Source: Longimycelium tulufanense (GTDB lineage: Bacteria; Actinomycetota; Actinomycetes; Mycobacteriales; Pseudonocardiaceae). Taken from it: a stretch of 64,000 bases of DNA. The notes beneath the pieces were generated by a model, which worked only from the letters and a program-made list of their open reading frames with translations, was not told where the DNA came from and made no database searches. Within the stretch, counting starts at the first letter, position 1; each line of letters starts with the position of its first letter. Both the position numbers and the translations under genes were made by a program. Where the stretch lies: positions 270,745-334,744 of the forward strand of contig NZ_BMMK01000001.1 in assembly GCF_014645795.1 (NCBI RefSeq). Direction: 5' to 3'. This document shows positions 49,658-58,656 of the stretch, in pieces.

Positions 49658-50527
49658 ATGACGAGACAGCCGCTCCGCCTGGCCGTGCAGGAGGCCGAAC
49701 GGATGCTCGCCGCGGCCGGGGTGGACAGTCCCCGGGCCGACGCCGAGCTGCTGGCCGCGCACGTGCTCGGGGTCGAGCGGAGCCGGCTGCCGTTCGTCCC
49801 GCTGGTCGACATTCCCGTCATCGCGGAGCTGCGGAAGCTGGTCGAGCGGCGCGCCAAGCGGGAGCCGTTGCAGTACCTGTTGGGCACCGCGGTAATGGGT
49901 GGTGTCACGGTCGCGGTGGGGCCCGGGGTGTTCGTCCCCCGCCCGGAGACCGAGTTGCTGCTCGCCTGGGGCCTGTCGACACTGGAACGCACCGCGAAGC
50001 CGGTGGTTGTCGACCTGTGCACCGGCTCGGCCGCGCTCGCGCTCGCGGTGGCCGACGCCCGCCCGGACGCCGTGGTGCACGCGGTCGAGCGGGACCGGGG
50101 GGCCCTGGTGTGGGCCCGGCGCAACGCCAACGCACGGGCGGACGCCGGGGACACCCCGATCCGCCTGCACGCCGGCGACGTGGCGGACCGGACGCTGCTG
50201 GACGACCTCGACGGCACCGTCGATCTCGTCCTGTCCAACCCGCCTTACGTGCCGGAAGGCAGCCCGGTGTCGCCCGAGGTGGCCGACTACGACCCGTACC
50301 ACGCCGTCTTCGCGCCCGGCGACGGCCTCGAGGTGATCCGAAAGGTCGTCGACTGCGCCGCACGGCTGCTCCGGCCGGGCGGCGCCGTGGCCATCGAGCA
50401 CGACGACACCCAGGGCGAGAGTGCTCCCGCACTGCTTTCGACCCGCCGTGTACTCACCGACGTCCAGGATCACCGCGACCTCGCCGGGCGGCCGCGTTTC
50501 GTCACCGCACTCCGCGCACGGTCCTGA
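49658..50527 (+). CDS. prmC: release-factor glutamine methyltransferase
   Basis: The 289-aa AdoMet enzyme methylates the GGQ glutamine of release factors. It has the N-terminal helical RF-binding part (AVQEAERMLAAAGVDSPRAD), a Rossmann motif (VVDLCTGSAALALAVADA) and the catalytic LSNPPYVPEG. The frame also allows a TTG start at 49649; ATG 49658 is preferred. It is coupled by position with prfA, as in most bacteria, and ends convergently with the ABC permease gene (26-bp overlap). Confidence 0.93.
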   Translation: MTRQPLRLAVQEAERMLAAAGVDSPRADAELLAAHVLGVERSRLPFVPLVDIPVIAELRKLVERRAKREPLQYLLGTAVMGGVTVAVGPGVFVPRPETELLLAWGLSTLERTAKPVVVDLCTGSAALALAVADARPDAVVHAVERDRGALVWARRNANARADAGDTPIRLHAGDVADRTLLDDLDGTVDLVLSNPPYVPEGSPVSPEVADYDPYHAVFAPGDGLEVIRKVVDCAARLLRPGGAVAIEHDDTQGESAPALLSTRRVLTDVQDHRDLAGRPRFVTALRARS

Positions 50528-51164
50528 CCCGCACGGTGACCACGGCGCTCGCCGTGAGCAGGATCAGCGCGACCGCGGCGTCACTGGCCAGCCGATCCGG
50601 GAGGTCGGGCGCGGAGCCGCCGGTCAGCAGTAGGCGCACGGAGGTGTTGACCGGCGGCAGGTTGCGCAGGAAGGCCAGCGCCAGGACGAGGACCAGTCCC
50701 GCTGCCAGTGCGGTTCCCGGGCGGCGGATCAGGGGCCGGGAACAGAGGAGGCCGGCCGCGATTCCGGCCAGGCCGCTGGTGAGGTGGGAGAGCAGACCGT
50801 CGACCACCTCGACAACCTGCGTGGGAGTTGCGGTGTGCATGAGCGGCACGCCCAAGGCGACCGCGGTGAGAACGAGGACCACGCACAGTGCACTGAGGAC
50901 AGACGCAACGACGGTCCGCTTGTGACCCCTTGCCGTGACGCTGCTGATGGCAAGTTGTTCCGGGCTCTCGCCGTTGACGAGAGCGACTGTCAGCCATGTC
51001 GTCACCGGCAGTAGGACGCCCGCACTGATGCCGTAGAGATGGAGGAGTGGGTCAGGTGTGTCGCTGTTGAGTACCGCAATCGTGACGAGAAACAGCAGCA
51101 GTGGCGGCAGGAAACGCTGCGATGTCGTGAGTACGGCGAGTTGGTAGCGGACAAGTGCTGTCAT
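50502..51164 (-). CDS. ABC transporter membrane protein
   Basis: The 220-aa product has about six hydrophobic segments (LPPLLLFLVTIAVLNSD, ISAGVLLPVTTWLTVALV, VLSALCVVLVLTAVALGVPL, LTSGLAGIAAGLL and others). It is co-translated with the ATPase gene at 51161 (four-base overlap), so both make one transporter. Such two-gene ABC systems with small permeases are typical exporters in actinobacteria. The substrate is unknown. It lies antiparallel within the prfA-prmC-tsaC region, in contrast to the mycobacterial order. Confidence 0.7.
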   Translation of the reverse strand: MTALVRYQLAVLTTSQRFLPPLLLFLVTIAVLNSDTPDPLLHLYGISAGVLLPVTTWLTVALVNGESPEQLAISSVTARGHKRTVVASVLSALCVVLVLTAVALGVPLMHTATPTQVVEVVDGLLSHLTSGLAGIAAGLLCSRPLIRRPGTALAAGLVLVLALAFLRNLPPVNTSVRLLLTGGSAPDLPDRLASDAAVALILLTASAVVTVRVRTVRGVR

Positions 51165-51991
51165 TGGCCTGCTCCGCCCACTCTGGTCAGCGACTCCACC
51201 AACCACCCGTGCTCCAACGCTGCCTGGAGGAGAGCATGCCGGTGGCCGGCCTCGATTTGGACAGTCAGGTGACCATCCAGTTGATCCATGGCGCGGATGT
51301 CGAGTGTGGACAACCAGTCCAGATCTCCACCGCCGGCAAGCTCCACCCGGAACACAGGTTCCGCCGGGTTCAACGGCGTTTCGTTGAGCACCAGCCGACC
51401 TCGATGAAGGCGGTGGACGGCGGAGGCCGCGACGCGGGTCACCCCGGCGGCATGGTCGGTGAGCAGCACCGCACAACCCGCCGCACGTACTTCGGCCAGC
51501 ATGTCGACCACGACCGGGTGTGTCACGGCGTCCAACCCGGACCACGGTTCGTCCAGCACCAGCAGCTCGGGCGAGATGAGAAGGGCCTGTGCGAGCGCGA
51601 CCTTCTGGGCGTTGCCCTTGGACAGGGCATTGAGGGGCCCGGTGGGGTCGCCGGTGAGGGCCAGACGTTCCAGCAGCTCCTCGGCGCGCCTGGTGGCGGT
51701 CGCCGTGCCCAGGCCGCGGACGCGGCCCAGGTGGCGGAGGTAGGCGAGGGCGGACATGCGCGTGGTGACGGGGAACCGCTCGGGTACGTAGCCGACGGGC
51801 GCGGGCCGGCACAACACGCGCCCCCGGGACGGGCCGAGCACGCCGGCGGCGATCCGCAACAGCGTCGACTTGCCTGCGCCGTTGTCGCCGACCACGGCGA
51901 CCGTGGCACCCGGCGGGACCGTCAGGTCGATGTCGACCAATGCCCAGCGGCCACGGCCGTAACGCCGGCCAACACCTTCCAGCCGGAACAC
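51161..51991 (-). CDS. ABC transporter ATP-binding protein
   Basis: The 276-aa product (GTG 51991) has Walker A VVGDNGAGKSTLLRIAAG, a signature-like LSKGNAQKVALAQAL (LSKGN in place of LSGGQ), Walker B LLVLDEPWSGLD and the switch His in LLTDHAAG. The C-terminal 80 residues are unusual. It pairs with the permease gene directly downstream. Likely an exporter of a small molecule or peptide. Confidence 0.88.
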   Translation of the reverse strand: MFRLEGVGRRYGRGRWALVDIDLTVPPGATVAVVGDNGAGKSTLLRIAAGVLGPSRGRVLCRPAPVGYVPERFPVTTRMSALAYLRHLGRVRGLGTATATRRAEELLERLALTGDPTGPLNALSKGNAQKVALAQALLISPELLVLDEPWSGLDAVTHPVVVDMLAEVRAAGCAVLLTDHAAGVTRVAASAVHRLHRGRLVLNETPLNPAEPVFRVELAGGGDLDWLSTLDIRAMDQLDGHLTVQIEAGHRHALLQAALEHGWLVESLTRVGGAGQ

Positions 51992-52030
51992 ACTCGCTCC
52001 AAGGAACTCGGCGTGCGGGGAACCGAGGTC

Positions 52031-52099
52031 GGATTGCTCGGTTCCGGGCTTCGCTGCGCGCCTTGTCGCCGCGCTGCGATGCTCGCTTCGCCCGTCACC
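52031..52099 (-). repeat. dispersed intergenic repeat, copy 3 (reversed)
   Basis: Read on the minus strand it starts GGTGACGGGCGAAGCGAGC and ends with CCCGGAACCGAGCAATCC, matching the copy at 35428. It lies between two divergent genes. Confidence 0.75.
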
Positions 52100-52185
52100 T
52101 CGCGTAACCCGACCCTAGCCACGGCGTGTGTCGTGAGGGTGAGGCCGGGAGTGGACGACGTTGGCGGTCGTGCCAGGATCGGGGC

Positions 52186-52836
52186 GTGAGCATCGTCTAC
52201 GACTGCAGCCGGCCGGAGACGCGGGAGGCCGGCTTGGCCGCCGCGGCGGGGGCCGTGCGGGCCGGCCAGCTCGTCGTGCTGCCCACCGACACGGTCTACG
52301 GGATCGGCTGCGACGCGTTCGACTCGGCCGCGGTCGACGCCCTGCTGGCCGCCAAAGGGCGGGGCCGCGACATGCCCGTGCCGGTGCTGGTCGGCTCCTG
52401 GACCACCATCGACGGGCTGGTCATGTCCGTGCCGCACGAGGCACGCCAGCTCATCGAGGCGTTCTGGCCGGGTGGGCTCACCCTGGTCCTGCAGCACGCC
52501 TCCTCGCTGGCCTGGGATCTCGGTGACACCCGGGGGACGGTGGCGCTGCGCATGCCGCTGCACCCGGTCACGCTGGAGCTGCTGCGTGAGGTCGGGCCGA
52601 TGGCGGTCTCGAGCGCCAACCGCTCCGGCCAGCCGCCGGCCTCGACCGCCGAGGAGGCCCGCGCGCAGCTCGGCGACTCGGTGCAGGTCTACCTGGACGG
52701 CGGGCCGTCCGGGGAGCCGGTCGCCTCCACCATCGTCGACCTCACCGGAGCCGGGCCCCGGGTGCTGCGCGAGGGCGCGATCTCCCGGGCCCAGATCAGC
52801 GAGGTCCTCGGCACGGACGTGCTGCTGGAGCCGTGA
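52186..52836 (+). CDS. tsaC: L-threonylcarbamoyladenylate synthase (Sua5/YciO/YrdC)
   Basis: The 216-aa enzyme forms threonylcarbamoyl-AMP from threonine, bicarbonate and ATP, the first step of the t6A37 tRNA modification. Motifs are VVLPTDTVYGIGCDAFDSAA near the N-terminus, LLAAKGRGRDMPVPVLVGSW, FWPGGLTLVL and SSANRSGQPPAST. It is a short form without the extra C-terminal domain of Sua5. Start GTG 52186. Threonine synthesis genes are upstream in the same region, as in mycobacteria. Confidence 0.93.
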   Translation: MSIVYDCSRPETREAGLAAAAGAVRAGQLVVLPTDTVYGIGCDAFDSAAVDALLAAKGRGRDMPVPVLVGSWTTIDGLVMSVPHEARQLIEAFWPGGLTLVLQHASSLAWDLGDTRGTVALRMPLHPVTLELLREVGPMAVSSANRSGQPPASTAEEARAQLGDSVQVYLDGGPSGEPVASTIVDLTGAGPRVLREGAISRAQISEVLGTDVLLEP

Positions 52837-52914
52837 TCATCACACCGATTGCTTCCCGATAACGTTGGCGTCACGCCACCGTCCCGCGCCGGGTTGACAG
52901 GGGAGCACCGCGCA

Positions 52915-54204
52915 GTGAGCACGCCGTTCTGGGGGCCGGACTTCGCCGCCCTGCAGGCCACCGACCCCGAGATCGCCGAGATCGTGCTCGCCGAGCTGGA
53001 CCGCCAACGCACCGGCCTGCAACTCATCGCCAGCGAGAACCTGACCAGTCCCGCCGTCCTCGCCGCACTCGGATCCACACTCTCCAACAAGTACGCCGAG
53101 GGCTACCCCGGCCGCCGCTACTACGGTGGCTGCGCCCAGGTCGACCGCGCCGAGGAACTCGCCGTCGCCCGAGCAAGGGCGCTGTTCGGCGCCGAACACG
53201 CCAACGTCCAACCGTACTCCGGTGCCTCGGCCAACCTCGCCGCCTACGCCGCCTTCTGCCAGCCTGGCGACCGAGTCCTGGCCATGGACCTCAAGCAGGG
53301 CGGCCACCTCACCCACGGCTCCCGGGCCAACTTCTCCGGCAGGTGGTTCCAGGCCATCTCCTACCCGGTGCGGCCCGACGACGAGTTGATCGACTACGAC
53401 CAGATCCGCGACCTCGCCATCACCTACGAGCCCCGCATGATCATCGCGGGCGCCACCGCCTACCCACGCCTGATCGACTTCCCCGCGTTCCGCGAGATCG
53501 CCGACGAGATCGGCGCGGTCCTGATGGTCGACGCCGCCCACTTCATCGGCCTTGTCGCCGCCGGCGTGATCCCCTCCCCGGTCCCGCACGCCGACGTTGT
53601 CACCTTGACCACACACAAGGTCCTGCGCGGCCCTCGCGGCGGCATGATCCTGTCTCGTGCCGAGCACGCGAAAGCGCTCGACAAGGCAGTTTTCCCGTTC
53701 ACCCAGGGTGGTCCACTCATGCACGCCGTCGCGGCCAAGGCCGTCGCGCTGAAGGAGGCCGCCACGCCCGGGTTCGCCGTATACGCGAACCAGGTCGTGG
53801 CCAACGCGCGTGCGCTGAGCCAGGACCTGGCCGCCGCCGGCCTGCGACCGGTGTCCGGCGGCACCGACACCCACCTGGCCCTGCTGGACCTGCGCCCCAT
53901 CGGGGTGACGGGGGCCGAGGCCGAGTCGCGGTGCGAGGCGGCCCACATCACCCTCAACAAGAACGCCATTCCCTACGACCCCGAACCCCCGATGGTGTCG
54001 TCGGGCATCCGGGTGGGCTCCCCATACGTCACCACACAGGGAATGACCGAGGCCGAGATGTCGGTGATCGCCCGGCTGATCGCTCGCGCGGTGCGTGCCG
54101 AGCGGGGGACGGTGCGGGGCGACGCCGAGCTGGCCGCGGTCACCGGCGAGGTCGCCGAGCTGGTGGCACAGCACCCCGCCTACCCCGAACGGCGTAAGTC
54201 ATAG
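52915..54204 (+). CDS. glyA: serine hydroxymethyltransferase
   Basis: The 429-aa PLP enzyme interconverts serine and glycine with tetrahydrofolate. It shows LIASENLTSPAVLAALGS, KYAEGYPGRRYYGGC, MDLKQGGHLTHGS and VTLTTHKVLRGPRGGM, where the Lys binds PLP. The start GTG 52915 follows AGGGGAGC. It lies between tsaC and wecA; mycobacterial gene order lacks it here, so it may be an extra or relocated copy typical of other actinomycetes. Confidence 0.96.
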   Translation: MSTPFWGPDFAALQATDPEIAEIVLAELDRQRTGLQLIASENLTSPAVLAALGSTLSNKYAEGYPGRRYYGGCAQVDRAEELAVARARALFGAEHANVQPYSGASANLAAYAAFCQPGDRVLAMDLKQGGHLTHGSRANFSGRWFQAISYPVRPDDELIDYDQIRDLAITYEPRMIIAGATAYPRLIDFPAFREIADEIGAVLMVDAAHFIGLVAAGVIPSPVPHADVVTLTTHKVLRGPRGGMILSRAEHAKALDKAVFPFTQGGPLMHAVAAKAVALKEAATPGFAVYANQVVANARALSQDLAAAGLRPVSGGTDTHLALLDLRPIGVTGAEAESRCEAAHITLNKNAIPYDPEPPMVSSGIRVGSPYVTTQGMTEAEMSVIARLIARAVRAERGTVRGDAELAAVTGEVAELVAQHPAYPERRKS

Positions 54205-54222
54205 TCTGGGAGAGTGGGGCCG

Positions 54223-55377
54223 ATGCCTGCTTATGGCCTCCCCATCCGGGAGTTCGCGCTGGTATGTCTGGTGACGGCCGGTGTGACCTTCCTGCTCACC
54301 GGTCTGGTTCGGCTTCTCGCGATCCGGGTCCGGGCCGTCGCCCACCCCCGACGCCGCGACGTTCACGTCAAGCCGATGCCCCGGATGGGCGGGCTGGCCA
54401 TGTACCTGGGGGTGCTGGCCGGGATGTGGCTGGCCCACCAGCTGCCCGTGCTGCGGCGCGCCTTCGACTACTCGCTGGACGTCGAGGCCGTGCTCATCGC
54501 GGGCGCGGTGGTCGTGCTGGTCGGCGCGCTGGACGACCGTTTCGAGGTGGACTCGCTGACCAAGCTGGCCGGCCAGACCACCGCGGCCGGCCTGCTGGTC
54601 CTGCTGGGCGTGCAGTGGTCGATGTTCTGGGTGCCGTGGAACGGTGGGGACAGCCTCGGCTCCGTGCTGGTGCTCAGCGGCAACCAGGGCGGGATCCTGA
54701 CCATCCTGTTCGTGTTGACCATGATCAACGCGATGAACTTCGTGGACGGCCTGGACGGGCTGGCCGCCGGAATCGGGCTGATCGGGGCCAGCGCCACCTG
54801 CGCGTTCTCGCTCGCTTTGCTGCACGCCAAGAACGGCGACGTCGTCGCCTACCCCCCGGCGCTGATCGCGGCCACCCTGGCCGGGGCCTGCCTGGGCTTC
54901 CTGCCGCACAACTTCCAGCCGGCCAAGATCTTCATGGGTGACTCCGGCTCGATGCTCATCGGCCTGATGCTCGCCGCCGCGTCCACCACCGCCTCCGGCA
55001 AGCTGGACTACAACTACGGGGCCGGGGACGCCATCGCGTTGCTGTCCCCGCTGATCGTGGTGGCCGCGGTGCTGTTCGTGCCGGTGCTCGACCTGCTCAT
55101 GGCCGTGGTCCGCCGTACCCGGGCCGGCCGGAGCCCGTTCTCCCCGGACAAGATGCACCTGCACCACCGGCTGCTGGAGATCGGTCACTCACAGCGCCGC
55201 GCGGTCCTCCTCATCTATCTGTGGGCGTCGGTGCTGGCCTTCGGCGCGGTCGCGCTCACCCTGTTCGAGAACCCGTTCGTTGTCGCCGGCGGCGTCGGCG
55301 TGGGCTTGTTGCTCGCCCTGGTCGCTTCCGCCGTTCCGCGGCTACGGGAGCTGCGAAAGGCCCCATTCTCGGAGTGA
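54223..55377 (+). CDS. wecA: polyprenyl-phosphate GlcNAc-1-phosphate transferase (WecA-like)
   Basis: The 384-aa membrane protein (ATG 54223; GTG 54214 possible) belongs to the UDP-GlcNAc:undecaprenyl/decaprenyl-phosphate transferase family. It has about eleven membrane helices, with VVLVGALDDRFEVDSL, AMNFVDGLDGLAAG (the metal-binding DDxxD and NxxDGxDG motifs), KIFMGDSGSMLIGL and the loop MHLHHRLLEIGHSQRR. It starts assembly of arabinogalactan-linker-like lipid-linked sugars. It is located directly before the atp operon, as Rv1302 is in M. tuberculosis. Confidence 0.92.
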   Translation: MPAYGLPIREFALVCLVTAGVTFLLTGLVRLLAIRVRAVAHPRRRDVHVKPMPRMGGLAMYLGVLAGMWLAHQLPVLRRAFDYSLDVEAVLIAGAVVVLVGALDDRFEVDSLTKLAGQTTAAGLLVLLGVQWSMFWVPWNGGDSLGSVLVLSGNQGGILTILFVLTMINAMNFVDGLDGLAAGIGLIGASATCAFSLALLHAKNGDVVAYPPALIAATLAGACLGFLPHNFQPAKIFMGDSGSMLIGLMLAAASTTASGKLDYNYGAGDAIALLSPLIVVAAVLFVPVLDLLMAVVRRTRAGRSPFSPDKMHLHHRLLEIGHSQRRAVLLIYLWASVLAFGAVALTLFENPFVVAGGVGVGLLLALVASAVPRLRELRKAPFSE

Positions 55378-55406
55378 TCTCGAACACACCTAGACTGGCT
55401 GTCGAG

Positions 55407-55883
55407 ATGAGCGAAACAGACAAAGCCCCAGCAACCGACCGGGCCAACACGTTTCCCGAAACGCACGACGCCGTGGTGCGCAAGCTCGCCGACGCCATGT
55501 TGCGCAGCGTGCTGTGGTCCTCCGGCGCCACGATCACGCTGGGAATCGTCGTGTTCGCCGTGCCCTGGGGGCTGCCCGGCGCCCTGGGTGCGCTGGTTGG
55601 AGGGGCCGTGGCGCTCGGCTCCTCCTTGGCGACGCTGTGGTTGATGCGCCGGACCGCGGCGGCGTCCGTCCAGCGGGTGATGGTCGCGGCGCTCGGTGGG
55701 TTCGCCGGCAAGGTTCTGGTGCTACTCGTGGTGATGACGTTGCTGCGCGGCCTGACCGTGCTGCACCCGATGGCCCTCGCGCTGACGATGGCGGGGACGA
55801 TCCTGCTCGCGACCGGCGCGGAGGTCCGGGCGTTTGCGCAGGTCAAGGTGCCGACGATCATCACCGAACCGGAGCGAGGCTAA
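55407..55883 (+). CDS. AtpI-like membrane protein
   Basis: The 158-aa product has four membrane helices (TITLGIVVFAVPWGLPGA, ALVGGAVALGSSLATLWLM, ALGGFAGKVLVLLVVMTLL, MALALTMAGTILLATGAEV). It lies between wecA and atpB, like Rv1303, and resembles the ATP synthase protein I group, which helps c-ring assembly. Sequence is poorly conserved in this family, so the assignment rests on position and topology. Confidence 0.75.
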   Translation: MSETDKAPATDRANTFPETHDAVVRKLADAMLRSVLWSSGATITLGIVVFAVPWGLPGALGALVGGAVALGSSLATLWLMRRTAAASVQRVMVAALGGFAGKVLVLLVVMTLLRGLTVLHPMALALTMAGTILLATGAEVRAFAQVKVPTIITEPERG

Positions 55884-55918
55884 GCCAGTACGGCTGTACG
55901 ACATCGCCTGATCGGCTG

Positions 55919-55926
55919 TTATAGTG
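55919..55926 (+). promoter_or_regulatory. possible -10 element of the atp operon
   Basis: TATAGT at 55920-55925 is a good -10 hexamer in an otherwise GC-rich gap between the atpI-like gene and atpB. A clear -35 is not seen. Confidence 0.35.
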
Positions 55927-56072
55927 CGCGCCATGACGGCGGCCCGTCCCAGCGGGGATGCGGCCGAGGGGGTCACGTCTCGACGCCCGTGATGCGTCAG
56001 GTACGTTGTGTCTGGATTGGGACGATTCCCCCGGCGGGGTGAACGCCGGCCGGGAGAACCGGAAGGAGCCCA

Positions 56073-56855
56073 GTGGGCAAGCTGGTGCTGGCCGAGGGTG
56101 GCGAGTTCGTGCCGCCCGGCGCGAAGGATTTCTTCTTGCCGCCGATCTTCGGCGGGGTCACCAAGCCGATGGTGCTGCTGGTCCTGTCGGTCCTGATCGT
56201 CGCGGCGTTCTTCCTGGTCGCAACGCGGAACCTCAAGCTCGTTCCCGGCAAGTTCCAGTTCGCCGCCGAGTCGGTCTACAACTTCGGCCGCAACTCCATT
56301 GCCCGGGAACAGATCGGCGCGAAGGACTTCAGGCCGTTCGTTCCTCTCATCCTCGCGTTGTTCACCTTCATCCTGGTGAACAACCTCTTCGGGATCATTC
56401 CGTTCATCCAGTTCCCGACATTCGCGCATATCGGCTTCCCGCTCGCGCTGTCGGTGCTCGTGGTCTATCCGGTGTACCACGGCGTCGGGTTCCGGCGGCA
56501 CGGTTTCGTCGGCTACTTCAAGCACCAGTGCTTCCCACCGGGCGCGCCGTGGTGGGTCTACATTCTGCTGGCGCCGATCGAGTTCTTCCAGAAGTTCGTG
56601 CTGAACCCGTTCACGCTGGCGATCCGGGTGTTCGCCGCGATGTTCGCCGGGCACCTGTTGCTGCTGGTCTTCACGCTCGCCGGCGAGTACCTGCTGCTCA
56701 ACGGGGGTGGCCTGCTCAAGCTCGTCTCGCCCGTCTCGTTCGCCGTCGCGATCGCGCTCACGTTCCTGGAAGCGCTGATCCAGGTGCTGCAGGCATACAT
56801 CTTCGCGCTGTTGTCCGCCAGCTACATCGGTATGGCGCTGGCCGAGGACCACTGA
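56073..56855 (+). CDS. atpB: ATP synthase subunit a
   Basis: The 260-aa membrane subunit provides the proton half-channels. Its key helix holds FTLAIRVFAAMFAGHLLLL with the essential Arg facing the c ring. FIQFPTFAHIG and FLEALIQVLQAYIFALL are conserved. Start GTG 56073 follows CGGAAGGAG. First gene of the complete F1Fo operon atpBEFHAGDC. Confidence 0.97.
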   Translation: MGKLVLAEGGEFVPPGAKDFFLPPIFGGVTKPMVLLVLSVLIVAAFFLVATRNLKLVPGKFQFAAESVYNFGRNSIAREQIGAKDFRPFVPLILALFTFILVNNLFGIIPFIQFPTFAHIGFPLALSVLVVYPVYHGVGFRRHGFVGYFKHQCFPPGAPWWVYILLAPIEFFQKFVLNPFTLAIRVFAAMFAGHLLLLVFTLAGEYLLLNGGGLLKLVSPVSFAVAIALTFLEALIQVLQAYIFALLSASYIGMALAEDH

Positions 56856-56883
56856 CAACCGAAAGGCTCCCGATCCGCACTGA

Positions 56884-57162
<279 letters not shown>

Positions 57163-57194
57163 CCCACCCCCTCGGCGTATAGGGAGAGGGCCTC

Positions 57195-57740
57195 ATGAAC
57201 CCCACCAGCTACCTGGCCGCGGAGGCGCCGAATCCGGTCCTTCCGCACCCCTCCGAGATCATCCTCGGGCTGATCGCCTTCCTGTTGCTGCTCTTCGTGC
57301 TGCAGAAGTTCGTCTCGCCGCGGTTCGAGAAGCTCTACGCCGAGCGCGCCGAGCGGATCGAGGGCGGGATCGCCAAGGCCGAGGCGTCCCAGGCCGAGGC
57401 CCAGCGGGTGCTGCAGGAGTACAAGGCACAGCTGGCCGAGGCCCGCGCCGAGGCCGCCCGGATCCGGGACGACGCCCGGGCCGAGGGCCAGGCGATCGTG
57501 GACGAGATGCGCGAGCAGGCGCAGACCGAGTCGGCCCGGATCGTGGCCCAGGGCCAGGCGCAGCTGGCCGCGCAGAAGGCGCAGATCGTCGCCGAGCTGC
57601 GGGCCGACCTCGGCCGGATGGCCGTGGACCTGGCCGGCCGCGTGGTCGGGGAGTCCCTGGAGGACGAGGCCCGGCGCCGCGGCACCGTGGACCGGTTCCT
57701 CGACGAGCTGGACGCGGTCTCCGCGCCGGCGGGCAAGTAG
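57195..57740 (+). CDS. atpF: ATP synthase subunit b
   Basis: The 181-aa stator subunit has a single membrane helix (IILGLIAFLLLLFVLQKFV) and a long charged coiled coil (LYAERAERIEGGIAKAEA, QAEAQRVLQEYKAQLAEARA and on). It links subunit a to delta and the F1 head. ATG 57195 follows AGGGAGAGG. In mycobacteria a second b is fused to delta; here b and delta are separate. Confidence 0.95.
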   Translation: MNPTSYLAAEAPNPVLPHPSEIILGLIAFLLLLFVLQKFVSPRFEKLYAERAERIEGGIAKAEASQAEAQRVLQEYKAQLAEARAEAARIRDDARAEGQAIVDEMREQAQTESARIVAQGQAQLAAQKAQIVAELRADLGRMAVDLAGRVVGESLEDEARRRGTVDRFLDELDAVSAPAGK

Positions 57741-57761
57741 GAGACGGGCGGTGACCTGGTC

Positions 57762-58586
57762 ATGACACTGCACGCCGCGAGTCGCGACGCCCTCGCCGCC
57801 GCCGAGCAGCAGCTGGCGGCACTCGGTGAGGGACTGGCCGGCGACGCCCTGGGCGCGGTCGGCGACGAGCTGTTCGCCGTCGCCACGCTGTTCACCCGGC
57901 AGCCGTCGCTGCGTCGCCTCGTCTCCGACGCCAGCAGCGACCCGGCCCGCCGGGAGCGGCTGGTCCGGGACCTGCTGGCCGGCAAGGTCGGGGCGGCGGC
58001 CCTGGAGGTGCTCACCGCCGTGGTCACCGCCCGCTGGTCGAGCCCGCGCGAGCTGGTGCACGGCGTGGAGACGCTGGCCCGCACCGCGTGGCTGGCGCGG
58101 GCGGAGCGCGACGGCCGGCTGGACGCGGTGGAGGACGAGCTGTTCCGGCTCGGCCGCATCGTGGCCGCCCAGCCCGAGCTGGACCGGCTGCTGTCCGACC
58201 CGATGGCCGACGAGACCGGCAAGGCCGACCTGGTGCGCCGGCTGCTGGCCGGCAAGGTCGAGCCGGTCACCCAGGCCCTGGTCGAGCAGCTGGTGCGCCG
58301 GTTGCACGGGCAGGACGTGGTGGCCGGGCTGGACGAGCTGGCCGAGATGGCCGCGCGGCGCCGGGAACGCTCGGTGGCCCACGTCCGCAGCGCGGCCGCG
58401 TTGACCGAGGCCCAGCAGGACCGGCTGTCCGCGCTGCTCCAACGGATCTACCGGCGGCCGATCGCCCTGCACGTGGAGCTGGACCCGGCGCTGGTCGGTG
58501 GCCTGGTGATCCGGGTGGGCGACGAGGTCATCGACTCCAGCGTCCTGGGTCGCCTGCGGGCCCTGGGCCGCGAGCTGGCCGGCTAG
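57762..58586 (+). CDS. atpH: ATP synthase subunit delta
   Basis: The 274-aa stator subunit is about 100 residues longer than the E. coli protein, as in streptomycetes and relatives. [19 protein letters not shown] and [20 protein letters not shown] occur, and the C-terminal domain ends in [20 protein letters not shown]-like sequence ([19 protein letters not shown]). It caps the alpha3beta3 head and binds subunit b. Confidence 0.95.
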   Translation: MTLHAASRDALAAAEQQLAALGEGLAGDALGAVGDELFAVATLFTRQPSLRRLVSDASSDPARRERLVRDLLAGKVGAAALEVLTAVVTARWSSPRELVHGVETLARTAWLARAERDGRLDAVEDELFRLGRIVAAQPELDRLLSDPMADETGKADLVRRLLAGKVEPVTQALVEQLVRRLHGQDVVAGLDELAEMAARRRERSVAHVRSAAALTEAQQDRLSALLQRIYRRPIALHVELDPALVGGLVIRVGDEVIDSSVLGRLRALGRELAG

Positions 58587-58656
58587 GCCACCGGGTCCGC
58601 AAGGACCGTCCCCTACAGGCCCCTTGAACCTAGGAACGAACCGAGGCAGGAACGAC

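Noticed and set aside
55933-55992. 19-codon ORF before atpB
   Set aside because: Possible leader peptide, but no ribosome-binding site and no codons suggesting attenuation.
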